Of a stretch of 64,000 nucleotides of DNA, positions 9,681 through 18,846 are shown piece by piece. Within the stretch, counting starts at the first letter, position 1. Each line of letters starts with the position of its first letter. The stretch is from assembly GCA_965227215.1 (NCBI GenBank), contig OZ245729.1:1612001-1676000 (forward strand), written 5' to 3'. The DNA comes from Gracilimonas sp965227215 (GTDB lineage Bacteria > Bacteroidota > Rhodothermia > Balneolales > Balneolaceae). The notes under the pieces are model-generated. The model worked only from the letters and a program-made list of their open reading frames with translations, did no database searches and had not been told where the DNA came from. The position numbers and the translations under genes were made by a program.

Positions 9681-12600
9681 TTACTTAATCAGCATCATTT
9701 TCTTAATGCTTTCGAATGAACCGGCTTCGATGCGGTAGATATACATACCACTTGCCAGTCTTGAAGCATCAAACGCTGCTGTATGAGTACCTGCTGTCAT
9801 CCTTTCGTTCACCAATGTGGCTACTTTTCTACCCAACATATCATAAACGGTCAGGCTTACATCTGCAGCTCTTGGCAGATCAAACGTGATGTTTGTAGTT
9901 GGATTGAATGGATTCGGATAATTTTGCTTCAGGTCAAAGCTTTTCGGCAGACCTGTTTCAGCTTCTCCTGAAGTTTCCATTGCTCGTTCCAGCGTCAGGC
10001 TGTAGTACAATGTTGAGAATGTATTTGTATCAACATCGTAATCTTCAGCAGCTGTTACCGTATCCACACCATCGCTAACTCGAACAGTCCACACAAAGTC
10101 GGCACTTTCACCTACTTCGAGACCGGCAGATGCCAGTAACCCGTCTACAGTAGCGTAGTCCAGAGTAACAGCAGAAGCTGTAGAGTCATCGTTTGATGGA
10201 ACGGATGTTACAACGCTGGCTGTATCAGCAGAATACAGTACCCATTCGTAAGTAATATCGTTTCCGTCAAAGTCTGAAGTAGCTTCCCACTCAACAGTAA
10301 TATCTCCGGTAACTTCAACAGTTGCCTCATCAGCCGGAGATTCAAGATCGAAACCTGTGTCAGGCAACGTCCAGTCGTCGGCTACAACATCATTAAGAGT
10401 TCTTAGAATCATTTTCGCGTTTCCGAATGAGTAATAAAGAACACCTGACAGTGATTCCATTTCAGCACCAACTTTAACATGGTCGTTTAAGTCAGAACCA
10501 TAGTTGATTGTGAAGGCATCGTCAACACGCAGTCCGTCTCCGGCCTCCAGTGTATCTGCTGCTCCACCGCCTTGAGTAGAACCGAATTCCCACTCACCGA
10601 AGTCGCTGGAACCGTCGGCCTGGTTTGTTGTTACTTTAACATCGTTGAATTTAAGGTAAACACCTTCATACTCTTCATACGCTGTTGAAGAACCGGTTAT
10701 ATCCTGAGTAATAAGCTCTACAGCCAAACTTTCTACTGAGTTACCGGAAGAGTTAACAGTAAATTCATTCAGCGTAGCGAATGTAACTCCAAACTCTTCA
10801 GAGATCGTCAACTCAGTGATGTTAATTTCGTCTCCGATGTTCAGGTCTTCAGAGTCGCTGTCTTCCTCCACATAAATACCGGACCATGCAGCTGCAGCAT
10901 CCTGTACAGTGATGAATCCACTTTCACCTGCGCTTGAAACAACCGTCGCAGTAATATCAACAGGTATTGCACCAGAACCGGCTAACGGGCTTGAACCAGG
11001 CTGTCCATCTCCGGTTTCCTGCAGAATTGAAATTGATGAAATTGGTTCGTCAGCAACGAAGAAACTGAAACCTCCGGAGAATGGAAGTCGTCCTGTCAGT
11101 CCATTATCATCATCAGCTTCAATGTAGAATGTAACCGGAGTAAAATTGTCAAATGTTGGCAGTGTAACAGAGAATTCGTTTCCACTGGTATTTGACATTG
11201 TAAGTGTGTCGGTAGTATCAGGAGTACTATAAATCAGAGACACACCTGTTAGAGAGGCACCGTCAACAGCTTCTGCATCTGCAGTCACTGTGATTGCATC
11301 TGATGATGTCACTGTTGAATCAGAAAGAGCAACATTCGAAATAACCGGTGGAAGTCCATTAACTACCAAATCATTAGGCCACTCGAAGCCATCCTGTCCA
11401 TCTACGTTTCGAACGCCATTCAACCAAACCACGCCATCTTCAAACGGGTTAATGCTAAATGCTCCGTTACCGCTTGGTACCAGACCATCCGGGTCATCGC
11501 CAACGTAATTCACAAATCCGCTGATGTCTACATTAGCACCGGAAGCAGGAGCTTCAAACGGTCCGTCTTCATTCGGATCTAATCTTCGTGCGTTATAAGA
11601 AGGAAGGTATCCCTCAGCACCGATCGCATGGTCATTTCTATATCTTAAAGATGTGTCATAAACATAAATTCTGGAACCATCTTTGTTAATAGCCCAATCA
11701 ACACGGTCACCCTGAGCTACATTACTTACAGTAGCAGAGTTAATTTTAACATATGCACCGTTATATACGTTATAATTGTTGAAGCGCATGGTAAGCTGCC
11801 CGTCTTCGAAGCTGTTAATATCAGTAAGATCAACAACCCAAGGCTCTAAAAGGCCTGCATACTCAGGGAATTCCTGATTCACGTTACCCAGTCGATTCAC
11901 GGACTCAACAGCTACCTGTGAGGTTCCGCCAAAGAATCCTAACTCAGCTTCAAGAGTTACTACATCACCACGAGTAAATCCATCCAGAAGTGCATAATCA
12001 GATTCAACAAGTTGAATAGACATTCCCTGACGACCCATGCTTACAGCATTAGTATCTGTAATAAACACATGAATTCGTGAGATTTCATCAATAGTGCCAT
12101 CATCGTTTGTATCGTCCGGGTTTGACAAACCTGAACTTTTCGGGTAGGAAGTAATAATAGCTGTTATTGTAACTGTACTGTCTGCAAGAGGATGATCTTC
12201 TATGGCAGCTTCAGAAAATTCCGCTACACCCTGATAGGTATTCAGGTCCCGAATAGTAATAGGGGCACTATAATCTCTGTGTGCACCAAGTCCGCCAAAA
12301 TCATTTTGAGGATATACAATCCACTCTGAAGAAGCATCGTCTGTTCCAAATGAACCAAGAGCGGTTGTGTTACCGGACGTCACATTTGGCTTACGCACTA
12401 AAGTATGCTCCCGTGTAGCTTCTGCGGAATCCCCTACCGCCCAGCCTGAACCCGGGTCGTTATCAGGATCACCAAATACATCCAGGAATGTTGTATCTGT
12501 TCCCGAAATATGAATGATCGCTCTGGCATCATCTCCGTTATGATGTACTGTACTTGGAAAACCAAGTGCTTCATTAGCAAAATCTGTGTTGTACAAAGAT

Positions 12601-12899
12601 GAACTTACCTGATCGGTGGTAATCACATACGTTCCGTAACCCGGAATAGAAGCACCGTTCGGAAATGTATGGTAAAACTGCCAACCGCCACCATTGGATG
12701 ACTGTGCAATCTGATAATTGTCAAGGCTTACAGGTGTACTGTTGGGATTATAAATCTCCAGTGCTTTGTTGTTACTCGAACCTTCAATGTATTCCGAGAA
12801 AAACAAGTTGCTCTGTGCATGAACTGCACCATAACTGAAGAGAAAAGTCAGCACAAACAAGGCTGCTCCTTTCACTCCTTTTCTTGTAGCATTAATCAT
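9681..12899 (-). CDS. Large T9SS-secreted protein with lamin-tail domain and type A sorting domain
   Basis: A 1072-residue exported protein. A signal peptide (ends AVHAQ near residue 29) is followed by a lamin-tail domain (about 30-140; SNLFFSEYIEGSSNNKALEI, PVSLDNYQI), then OB-fold-like segments (about 215-350, TVTITAIITSYP...), Ig-like segments and a second OB-like region (about 690-840). The C-terminus is a textbook T9SS type A sorting domain: NYPNPFNPTTNITF, a VYDMLGRKVATL core, GMYIYRIEAG and the terminal KKMMLIK. It starts 21 nt after the upstream cargo gene with an AGAGGATC ribosome-binding site, so the two are likely co-transcribed. Lamin-tail plus OB segments often accompany secreted nucleases, but no nuclease catalytic domain is recognisable. 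Confidence 0.85.
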   Translation of the reverse strand: MINATRKGVKGAALFVLTFLFSYGAVHAQSNLFFSEYIEGSSNNKALEIYNPNSTPVSLDNYQIAQSSNGGGWQFYHTFPNGASIPGYGTYVITTDQVSSSLYNTDFANEALGFPSTVHHNGDDARAIIHISGTDTTFLDVFGDPDNDPGSGWAVGDSAEATREHTLVRKPNVTSGNTTALGSFGTDDASSEWIVYPQNDFGGLGAHRDYSAPITIRDLNTYQGVAEFSEAAIEDHPLADSTVTITAIITSYPKSSGLSNPDDTNDDGTIDEISRIHVFITDTNAVSMGRQGMSIQLVESDYALLDGFTRGDVVTLEAELGFFGGTSQVAVESVNRLGNVNQEFPEYAGLLEPWVVDLTDINSFEDGQLTMRFNNYNVYNGAYVKINSATVSNVAQGDRVDWAINKDGSRIYVYDTSLRYRNDHAIGAEGYLPSYNARRLDPNEDGPFEAPASGANVDISGFVNYVGDDPDGLVPSGNGAFSINPFEDGVVWLNGVRNVDGQDGFEWPNDLVVNGLPPVISNVALSDSTVTSSDAITVTADAEAVDGASLTGVSLIYSTPDTTDTLTMSNTSGNEFSVTLPTFDNFTPVTFYIEADDDNGLTGRLPFSGGFSFFVADEPISSISILQETGDGQPGSSPLAGSGAIPVDITATVVSSAGESGFITVQDAAAAWSGIYVEEDSDSEDLNIGDEINITELTISEEFGVTFATLNEFTVNSSGNSVESLAVELITQDITGSSTAYEEYEGVYLKFNDVKVTTNQADGSSDFGEWEFGSTQGGGAADTLEAGDGLRVDDAFTINYGSDLNDHVKVGAEMESLSGVLYYSFGNAKMILRTLNDVVADDWTLPDTGFDLESPADEATVEVTGDITVEWEATSDFDGNDITYEWVLYSADTASVVTSVPSNDDSTASAVTLDYATVDGLLASAGLEVGESADFVWTVRVSDGVDTVTAAEDYDVDTNTFSTLYYSLTLERAMETSGEAETGLPKSFDLKQNYPNPFNPTTNITFDLPRAADVSLTVYDMLGRKVATLVNERMTAGTHTAAFDASRLASGMYIYRIEAGSFESIKKMMLIK

Positions 12900-12920
12900 A
12901 GTTGATCCTCTGTCTTTTGT

Positions 12921-15056
12921 TTATTTGATAATAAGTAGCTTACCCGTTTGTACTTCTCCAGAATCCAAATCTTTAACGGAAAACAGGTATAAACCCGTCG
13001 ATAAGATTTGATTGGCATCGGACTGTAGATCCCATGCATGTTCTCCCCCGGCCATTACTCTTGGGTCGTCACTAAAGTTGTCGAACCAAGAAATATCTCC
13101 GCTGTAGGTAGCCGAATTATGTTCCAATTCAGCAACAATGTCTCCGGCTACGGTATACACACGCACCTCTGCTCTTGCAGGCAGATTATAAAAATAAAGC
13201 TTTCGGGCATTTTCATTAGAACCATCCCAGGCTGCTTTAATGCGATAAGGATTTGGATAAACCCCTACTTTATACTCTTTGGCATTACTGCCAAAATTCT
13301 CATTGACGGGTGTTCCGGGAAAAATCCTTACTGAATTCGAACTTGTTGAACTTTCGAGACTTCCGATATCGAAGGTTTCACTTCCTCCATCAAATGCTGT
13401 TACTGATATTTCATATTGCCAGCCGCTCAACAACCCGTCCAGCTCATAACGATACCAATATTCGGAAGTATCGCCCTCAAAAGTAACCGGTTCGTCAAGC
13501 TCTACTTCTTCAAATCCCGTATCAAAAGCTATCTGATTAGCCGGTTTATCAAATTCCCGTATTAACTTTGGATCCACACCCTGACCATCACCAAGCTGAG
13601 AACTGTAAATTCTATATCCTTCAAAATCCATTTCACCAGAAACCCGATCCACTGAAAACTCGGCCGTTCTATCCCAATAGATGGAGGCTTTTCCTTCTTC
13701 TAATTGTACCCGAACTTTAGGGTTATTAGGCGGTGTAGGAAACAAGTAGCGAGTCAGCTGCCCGTCACCATCGGTATCTTCACCGGGATCTAAAACGCCA
13801 TTATCGTTTACATCCTCACCCTGAAATACTCTGTTCGCAGATTTAATAGTCTGTGTTAACAACGCCCGGGACTCTTCGGTATCAATCTCCTTGATACTTT
13901 GGATGGTACCCTGAAATTCCTCTGGTTTTCTGGCTGCTGAATAAACAAAGTAGACGGTTATTGTCTCACCGGGTTCTACTACCGGAAATGGACCCATGGA
14001 AAGAAATGAGATATAGTTACCTCCTCCTTCTTGACCATCTTCTCTAAGAGCTTCTCGATATGGCTGCCCTTGGGCATTTGTAGAATCAATTGGGAACTGC
14101 TCTGCCATTCGTGTATAACGATCAATGTCATTAGAGGGAGCATCAAACACTCCTGTTCCTGCGCTAAACAACCAATAACTTGGCCCCACCTGTGGCACAT
14201 TCAATCCCTGCTGTTGTAAATAATCGGCATTCTTAGGGTGATAAAACTGATCCCGATATTCCGCACCAATCAAAGTAATTGCGCCATAGGTATTTATCGA
14301 AGGCTCTCCGGCAGGTGAACCGGCATCAAAAGCATAGGTTGTGTAGAGCGAATCCAGATATCCGATTCCGTTCTTGTTAAAGAAATCACCTCCGGTTTCG
14401 TTAGTGGTAATATCCCGAACCACTATGTCTGCATACATCCCAACAAAAACACTGTCCCAAACAGCAGCACCGGCATACTGGTCGCTGTTATTTGTAATTT
14501 CATACTTTAGAATGGAAAAGTTTTCTGTAAACGGGAACCCCCAATTGTAACTCTCCATTTTAACATCGGCATAAAGAGGAGTATCATGACCACTTATGGG
14601 CGTCCCCTGAATGTCTCTCCGGCGATCTGAAAACTCGGCTATAATATCCTGCTCCCCAACTGATTGAGCAGAGAAAAACTCATCGTTCGGATTACTGCTT
14701 CTTCTTAGAATGACATTATCGGCTGTAAATTCGAAACCAGCCCCTCCACGGGAATAACCACCAGAAGTAGTTATAGAAGACGTAGAAACCCTCAACTGGG
14801 AGTTATTATACAGTGCCCCTATCCAAATTCCTGCTTCAAACAAATGCTCAATCTGAGAGTCGCTCGGGTAGCGCATACTAAACCCGCCTTCGGGGTTATT
14901 ACGTACATCCGGCTTACCGATAGTACCGTAATTTGTAATGGACAGGCCGATAGTTCCAACATTGGTTTCGGCTCTTTCAAACGATGCCTGCGCATAAAGA
15001 TTTGCGGCAAAGAGAGTTAGGATAAAAGCGGATAATCCTGCTCGGATAATTCTCAT
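12921..15056 (-). CDS. T9SS-secreted protein with calcium-binding-like loops and type A sorting domain
   Basis: About 711 residues when started at the ATG at 15056 (MRIIRAGLSAF..., clean signal peptide ending LYAQA). The longer in-frame start at 15131 would put 25 hydrophilic, Pro-rich residues before the signal and is rejected. Near residues 435-460 there are two dockerin/EF-like Asp-rich loops (DVNDNGVLDPGED and DTDGDGQLT), a likely calcium site. An FN3-like region follows, and the C-terminus (YKVGVYPNPYRIKAAW..., VYTVAGDIVAEL, GLYLFSVKD, terminal KLLIIK) is a T9SS sorting domain of the type A style. It heads a two-gene transcript with the lamin-tail cargo protein. Biochemical role unknown. 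Confidence 0.8.
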   Translation of the reverse strand: MRIIRAGLSAFILTLFAANLYAQASFERAETNVGTIGLSITNYGTIGKPDVRNNPEGGFSMRYPSDSQIEHLFEAGIWIGALYNNSQLRVSTSSITTSGGYSRGGAGFEFTADNVILRRSSNPNDEFFSAQSVGEQDIIAEFSDRRRDIQGTPISGHDTPLYADVKMESYNWGFPFTENFSILKYEITNNSDQYAGAAVWDSVFVGMYADIVVRDITTNETGGDFFNKNGIGYLDSLYTTYAFDAGSPAGEPSINTYGAITLIGAEYRDQFYHPKNADYLQQQGLNVPQVGPSYWLFSAGTGVFDAPSNDIDRYTRMAEQFPIDSTNAQGQPYREALREDGQEGGGNYISFLSMGPFPVVEPGETITVYFVYSAARKPEEFQGTIQSIKEIDTEESRALLTQTIKSANRVFQGEDVNDNGVLDPGEDTDGDGQLTRYLFPTPPNNPKVRVQLEEGKASIYWDRTAEFSVDRVSGEMDFEGYRIYSSQLGDGQGVDPKLIREFDKPANQIAFDTGFEEVELDEPVTFEGDTSEYWYRYELDGLLSGWQYEISVTAFDGGSETFDIGSLESSTSSNSVRIFPGTPVNENFGSNAKEYKVGVYPNPYRIKAAWDGSNENARKLYFYNLPARAEVRVYTVAGDIVAELEHNSATYSGDISWFDNFSDDPRVMAGGEHAWDLQSDANQILSTGLYLFSVKDLDSGEVQTGKLLIIK

Positions 15057-15146
15057 ATAGATTACTAACGGGGTTTTCTTTGGGGGCGGTAAATATAGCG
15101 ATAACGGCGGCCAACCTCTGTGGTTACCCAAGCTTTTAACACTAAC

Positions 15147-15842
15147 TTAATACGATGTGCCCACCATAAACGATTTATAAAAGTGTGCTATTACCTCTTG
15201 GCTGATCTTTAAATAAAAGAGGACCACTATAATAGCAAAAATGAACTGCAATCTGAAAACCCCAAACCGTTGATATTTCCTTGCCGAGGTAACAACTGAC
15301 TTTTTGAGGATCACAAATTGTGCGTGGTTTTTAAGACGTTTTACAATCTCCTGATCTTCCATGACCAACAGTTTACCATCAAAACCATTAATCTTTGAGA
15401 AAAGCGCTTTTCTAACGAACAGGCTTTGATCGCCGAATCTGAAAAAATCAAGATCGAACCGGGTAAACCAGCTGTAAACCCGCAGCGCCGGGTGGCTGTT
15501 ATCAAAAGACAGACGAAAACAACCGCACTCAAACCCGGCCCGTATTTTCTCCGTTATATCAGCAGCAAATGTTGGTGGTGGAGTTGTATCGGCATGAAGA
15601 AAATACAACCATTCTCCGCCGGCCTTTTTCGCCCCGAAATTCATTTGGTTCGCCCGGCCTTTCACGGGGCTTTCCCATACTTTCGCCCCCTTTTCTTCTG
15701 CCACTTCAACGGTGTTGTCTGAACTACCACCATCTACTACAATGATTTCTGAGACCTGCCCTTCAGAGTGTTTCTTCAAAAAAGAAAGCAGCTCACCGAT
15801 CTTGGTTTCCTCATTAAAAGCCGGAATAATAATACTGATCAT
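15147..15842 (-). CDS. GT2-type glycosyltransferase, arsenosugar-cluster type (TIGR04283-like)
   Basis: A 231-residue family 2 glycosyltransferase: N-terminal SIIIPAFNEE, IIVVDGGSSDNT (nucleotide-binding) and FLHADTTPP (DXD-like) motifs, then FGDQSLFVRK and MEDQEIVKRL acceptor-region motifs, and one C-terminal hydrophobic segment (about 200-222). This arrangement matches the TIGR04283 glycosyltransferases that co-occur with arsenosugar biosynthesis genes. It lies 29 bp downstream of the DUF2064 gene and ends the cluster. Proposed role: transfer of a sugar to the arsenic-containing intermediate. The family assignment is from motifs, and the pathway role is inferred from context. Confidence 0.8.
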   Translation of the reverse strand: MISIIIPAFNEETKIGELLSFLKKHSEGQVSEIIVVDGGSSDNTVEVAEEKGAKVWESPVKGRANQMNFGAKKAGGEWLYFLHADTTPPPTFAADITEKIRAGFECGCFRLSFDNSHPALRVYSWFTRFDLDFFRFGDQSLFVRKALFSKINGFDGKLLVMEDQEIVKRLKNHAQFVILKKSVVTSARKYQRFGVFRLQFIFAIIVVLFYLKISQEVIAHFYKSFMVGTSY

Positions 15843-15871
15843 TTACTCTATACTTCTTTATAGCCGGGATT

Positions 15872-16489
15872 TCATAACGCGGATTTAACTCTATTCCAAT
15901 CTTCTATGGTGTCAACATCGTTCAATTGCTCCAGCGTTGCATAACCGGCACTTAATTCTCTGATTTTTTCAATCGTTTTGTCGAACACTGAACCTGTACT
16001 CCACTCAATCCCTTCAAAAACTTCACGGTGGTAGTTTCGCATCCCTAACAGATAGTACCCGCCATCTTCAGCCGGACCGATTACAAACTCATACTCTTCC
16101 AACTTTTGAAAAGCTTCTTGAATCACGCCCGAGGTCAACTCTGCACAGTCACTCCCAATAATCACTACTTTTTCAAAAGATTCTTCTCCAAACGATTCCC
16201 GAAAAGCATTCGACATTCTTTCCCCCAGGTTTTTTCCAACCTGAAGTTCTTTTTTGTAATCACCGGTTTCCCAGATATCATTCTCAGCAACAAATCTTGA
16301 ATACCACACTTCTTTGACAACCTCTAAATCACGGGTTTGCTCAACGGTCCATTCCAGTAATTTTCGATATACTTCCAGTGCTTGTTCATCCCCGATGGAA
16401 GCAGCCAAACGGGTCTTCGTTTTGCCGACCTCCTCATTCTTCACAAAAATGATGAGCTTTTCTTTTAATGATTCTTCCGAAGTAGTCAT
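15872..16489 (-). CDS. DUF2064/TIGR04282-family glycosyltransferase-like protein
   Basis: A 205-residue protein with the DUF2064 signatures: LIIFVKNEEVGKTKTRLAAS near the N-terminus (nucleotide-binding, like CofC/GlmU-type transferases), VVIIGSDCAELTSGVIQEAF mid-protein and VIGPAEDGGYYLLGM. TIGR04282 proteins typically lie beside TIGR04283 transferases and ArsS; both are present here. The start ATG at 16489 is the only sensible one. It is separated from ArsS by about 200 bp that contains a palindromic element, so expression may be partly uncoupled. Nucleotidyl- or glycosyl-transfer activity is inferred from the fold family, not shown. Confidence 0.82.
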   Translation of the reverse strand: MTTSEESLKEKLIIFVKNEEVGKTKTRLAASIGDEQALEVYRKLLEWTVEQTRDLEVVKEVWYSRFVAENDIWETGDYKKELQVGKNLGERMSNAFRESFGEESFEKVVIIGSDCAELTSGVIQEAFQKLEEYEFVIGPAEDGGYYLLGMRNYHREVFEGIEWSTGSVFDKTIEKIRELSAGYATLEQLNDVDTIEDWNRVKSAL

Positions 16490-16548
16490 GAAATAGTTTC
16501 TTTACTGAAATAAGATGTTAATAGCTCATAGTTATTACCCCAAACATC

Positions 16549-16658
16549 GACCTCACCTAAGTCCTCCGCTTCACAAGGAGAGGACTCTATTTTGTCATTT
16601 AATATCAATCCCTTAACAACGAGACTTTCTCCTTGAGAAGGAGAAAACAAAAGAGGTC
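16549..16658. repeat. Intergenic imperfect palindrome (CTCC/GGAG-rich)
   Basis: Left arm 16549-16587 and right arm 16621-16658 are imperfect reverse complements; both arms begin or end with GACCTC/GAGGTC and each holds its own CTCC...GGAG mini-palindrome around CTTCACAAGGAG and TTGAGAAGGAG. The spacer is about 33 nt of AT-rich sequence. It fills the gap between the ArsS and DUF2064 genes and encodes nothing visible. It could fold as a branched RNA hairpin or be a small mobile palindrome (REP/MITE-like). Confidence 0.6.
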
Positions 16659-16691
16659 ACACGCCGCTGACCCGGAGACTGGGTTCAATGT

Positions 16692-17738
16692 TCAAGTAGT
16701 TGCCCCTCCACAACTGCTTCCTGCACCGGCTGTACATCCAAAGCAATGCTGATTGATCTTGATTTCCCTGTTATTCAATGATTCAAGATCGAAGTCTTTA
16801 ATGTGTTGCACGCTGTCTTCATGCGTTTCCATATCCAGCATCTGGTTGAAATCGCAATCAAACAACCGGCCATCCCAGCCAATAGAAATGGTATTGCGAC
16901 ACATTACGCCCGCTGCTGCTGCCGGATTAAATGACTCAATCAGTTTTTCCATGTATTCTTCCAAATTCCCGGACATCAACAAAAAGTTCAGGAAACGGCT
17001 GATAGGCAAGTTGGTGATGGTAAACAAATCGTTGAATACAATATCATGCTTTCTTTTAAGCTCTTTCTTAAACTCCTGTTTAATTTCTTCCTGGTCTCCC
17101 GGCAAAAAAGCACCTACGGGATTATAAACCAGGTTCAATATTAAACCGCTATCTTCAACTCCATAACCGATCTCATTCAACCTTTTCAGAGCTGTAATAG
17201 ATTTATCGTAGGTGCCTTCTCCACGTTGGCGGTCGGTTCTTGATTTACTGTAGAAAGGAAGAGAACAGGTAACCTCCACTCCGTGCTCTTTAAAAAATTC
17301 CGGAAGATCACTGAATTTATTTGTGGTCAGAATAGTGAGGTTCGACCGTACAATTACATGTTTCCCCAGCTTTGAAACTTCTTCCACAAACCATCGGAAA
17401 TGTGGGTTCATTTCCGGAGCCCCACCGGTCAGATCCACCGTATCAATATCGGTTCCTTTAAGAGCTTCAAGGCAATGCTTAAAGGTTTCTTTGGTCATAA
17501 TTTCATGGCGATCAGGCCCGGCATCCACATGACAATGCTTGCAGGTCATATTACACATGTACCCTACATTCATTTGAAAAATCTCAATTCCAGTTGGTTT
17601 CAAGGGAAATAATCCTATCGGGTCAATCTTATCTCTGAACCGGGGAAGAGATTTTATCTTTTCGTTGTGATTATTAATGATATCGAGTTGAACGCTGGGC
17701 TTGGCCAGCTCGTGAGATTCTGCTAATAAGCTTTTCAT
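16692..17738 (-). CDS. arsS: Arsenosugar biosynthesis radical SAM protein ArsS
   Basis: A 348-residue radical-SAM enzyme. The CxxxCxxC cluster motif is at Cys62, Cys66, Cys69 (MCNMTCKHCHVDAGP), preceded by GIEIFQMNVGY. A C-terminal DUF3641-type tail carries CFGCTAGAGSSC (Cys332, Cys335, Cys343) and ends GGATT. This combination, with TIGR04283, TIGR04282 and the peroxidase-like neighbour, is diagnostic of ArsS. ArsS is thought to join a 5'-deoxyadenosyl group from SAM to dimethylarsenite, giving dimethylarsinoyl-deoxyadenosine on the route to arsenosugars. An AGAAGGAAG ribosome-binding site lies 4 nt before the ATG. No arsM is present in the window, so the methylated substrate must be made elsewhere or imported. 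Confidence 0.92.
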   Translation of the reverse strand: MKSLLAESHELAKPSVQLDIINNHNEKIKSLPRFRDKIDPIGLFPLKPTGIEIFQMNVGYMCNMTCKHCHVDAGPDRHEIMTKETFKHCLEALKGTDIDTVDLTGGAPEMNPHFRWFVEEVSKLGKHVIVRSNLTILTTNKFSDLPEFFKEHGVEVTCSLPFYSKSRTDRQRGEGTYDKSITALKRLNEIGYGVEDSGLILNLVYNPVGAFLPGDQEEIKQEFKKELKRKHDIVFNDLFTITNLPISRFLNFLLMSGNLEEYMEKLIESFNPAAAAGVMCRNTISIGWDGRLFDCDFNQMLDMETHEDSVQHIKDFDLESLNNREIKINQHCFGCTAGAGSSCGGATT

Positions 17739-17817
17739 AAACTTCCTTCTGGTATAATATAATATTGATGAGCTCGCAGATGTAAAGACTACATCATTTA
17801 AATTTTAACTAATACAA

Positions 17818-18153
17818 TTACATCGAAATATCTTTCACTTTATTCATCATTTGCACTCCATGTACAAGAGATGAACCTCCACGAATGGCTGCCGATACAT
17901 GCACAGCTTCCATCATCTGCTCTTCGCTGGCTCCATTTTCCAGACTGTCGGTAGTATATGCATCTATACAATACGGACACTGAACCGTATGGGCCACTGC
18001 AAGCGCAATCAGTGCTTTTTCTCTTTTTGATAAAGCCCCCTCTTCAAATACCTCTCCGTAGTATTCAAAAAACTTATTCCCCAGCTTCTCTTGAAATTCA
18101 GTTATATCGCCAAACTTTTTTAAATCTTCTGCTTTGTAATAAGGATTATCCAT
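17818..18153 (-). CDS. Arsenosugar biosynthesis-associated peroxidase-like protein (CMD/AhpD fold)
   Basis: A 111-residue carboxymuconolactone-decarboxylase/AhpD-like protein with a redox Cys pair at Cys59-Pro-Tyr-Cys62 (HTVQCPYCIDAYT) and the helix LSKREKALIALAVAHT before it. AhpD enzymes have CxxCxxxH; here the distal position is Tyr66 rather than His, so classical AhpD proton relay is not obvious. The length and context fit the TIGR04169 group that accompanies ArsS. It is the first gene of the cluster, 79 bp upstream of arsS and probably co-transcribed. Role in arsenosugar formation is unproven; a redox step on the arsenic centre is an inference. Confidence 0.85.
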   Translation of the reverse strand: MDNPYYKAEDLKKFGDITEFQEKLGNKFFEYYGEVFEEGALSKREKALIALAVAHTVQCPYCIDAYTTDSLENGASEEQMMEAVHVSAAIRGGSSLVHGVQMMNKVKDISM

Positions 18154-18341
18154 AATAGTGCTTTGTTATTTATTAATAGTATTGGTTTGAGTGAACCAGC
18201 TTAGTAATTCTTACGAAATAAATAGACATGAGGATTGATTTAAGCGACTCAACCCCCAAAATCATTAATTATGCTATAATTGAAACAATTTTGGCCTAAT
18301 TTGTATTTAATGAGGTAGTAAACATAACTAACCAATCAACT

Positions 18342-18818
18342 ATGAACATTAAAAAACTACTTTCTATTCTAACTATAATTTTTGGTGTAGCAATTGCTAT
18401 TCCTGAAACTTCACATGCACAGGCTAACGGAGAGGGTGGAAATCTCGGGCTGGGTGTTATGCTCGGTGAACCAACCGGCATCTCTATAAAGGCCTGGAAT
18501 AATTCCAAGTCTGCTTTTGGCTTCGGAGCTGCCTGGTCTTTTGGTCGTTACGATGCCATTCACCTGCATGGGGATTATCTTCAGCATTCCTGGCTAAACG
18601 GAGTAGATCAGGGAAGGTTGGCTTTTTATTATGGCGTTGGTGCACGGCTTGTTTTAGCTGATGAAGCTGCTATTGGAATTCGTGTTCCTCTGGGGCTGAA
18701 TTACATTGTTGAGGATGCGCCAATCGATTTATTTGTTGAAGCGGTTCCCATTTTAGATTTAGCTCCCAGCACCGACTTTGATGGAAACGGAGCCGTTGGT
18801 ATCCGCTTTTACTTCTAA
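18342..18818 (+). CDS. Small outer-membrane beta-barrel protein
   Basis: A 158-residue exported protein with a signal peptide (ends TSHAQ, about residue 27) and glycine-rich amphipathic strands (NLGLGVMLGEPTGISIKAW, SAFGFGAAWSF, FYYGVGARLVL), ending GIRFYF with the C-terminal aromatic residue of outer-membrane barrels. The size suits an eight-stranded barrel (OmpX/OmpA-like). The gene stands alone between the divergent arsenosugar cluster and the convergent MBL gene. A link to arsenic is not supported by anything except position. Confidence 0.7.
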   Translation: MNIKKLLSILTIIFGVAIAIPETSHAQANGEGGNLGLGVMLGEPTGISIKAWNNSKSAFGFGAAWSFGRYDAIHLHGDYLQHSWLNGVDQGRLAFYYGVGARLVLADEAAIGIRVPLGLNYIVEDAPIDLFVEAVPILDLAPSTDFDGNGAVGIRFYF

Positions 18819-18846
18819 AGTAAGCCTAACTTAAATTTTTACTGGC

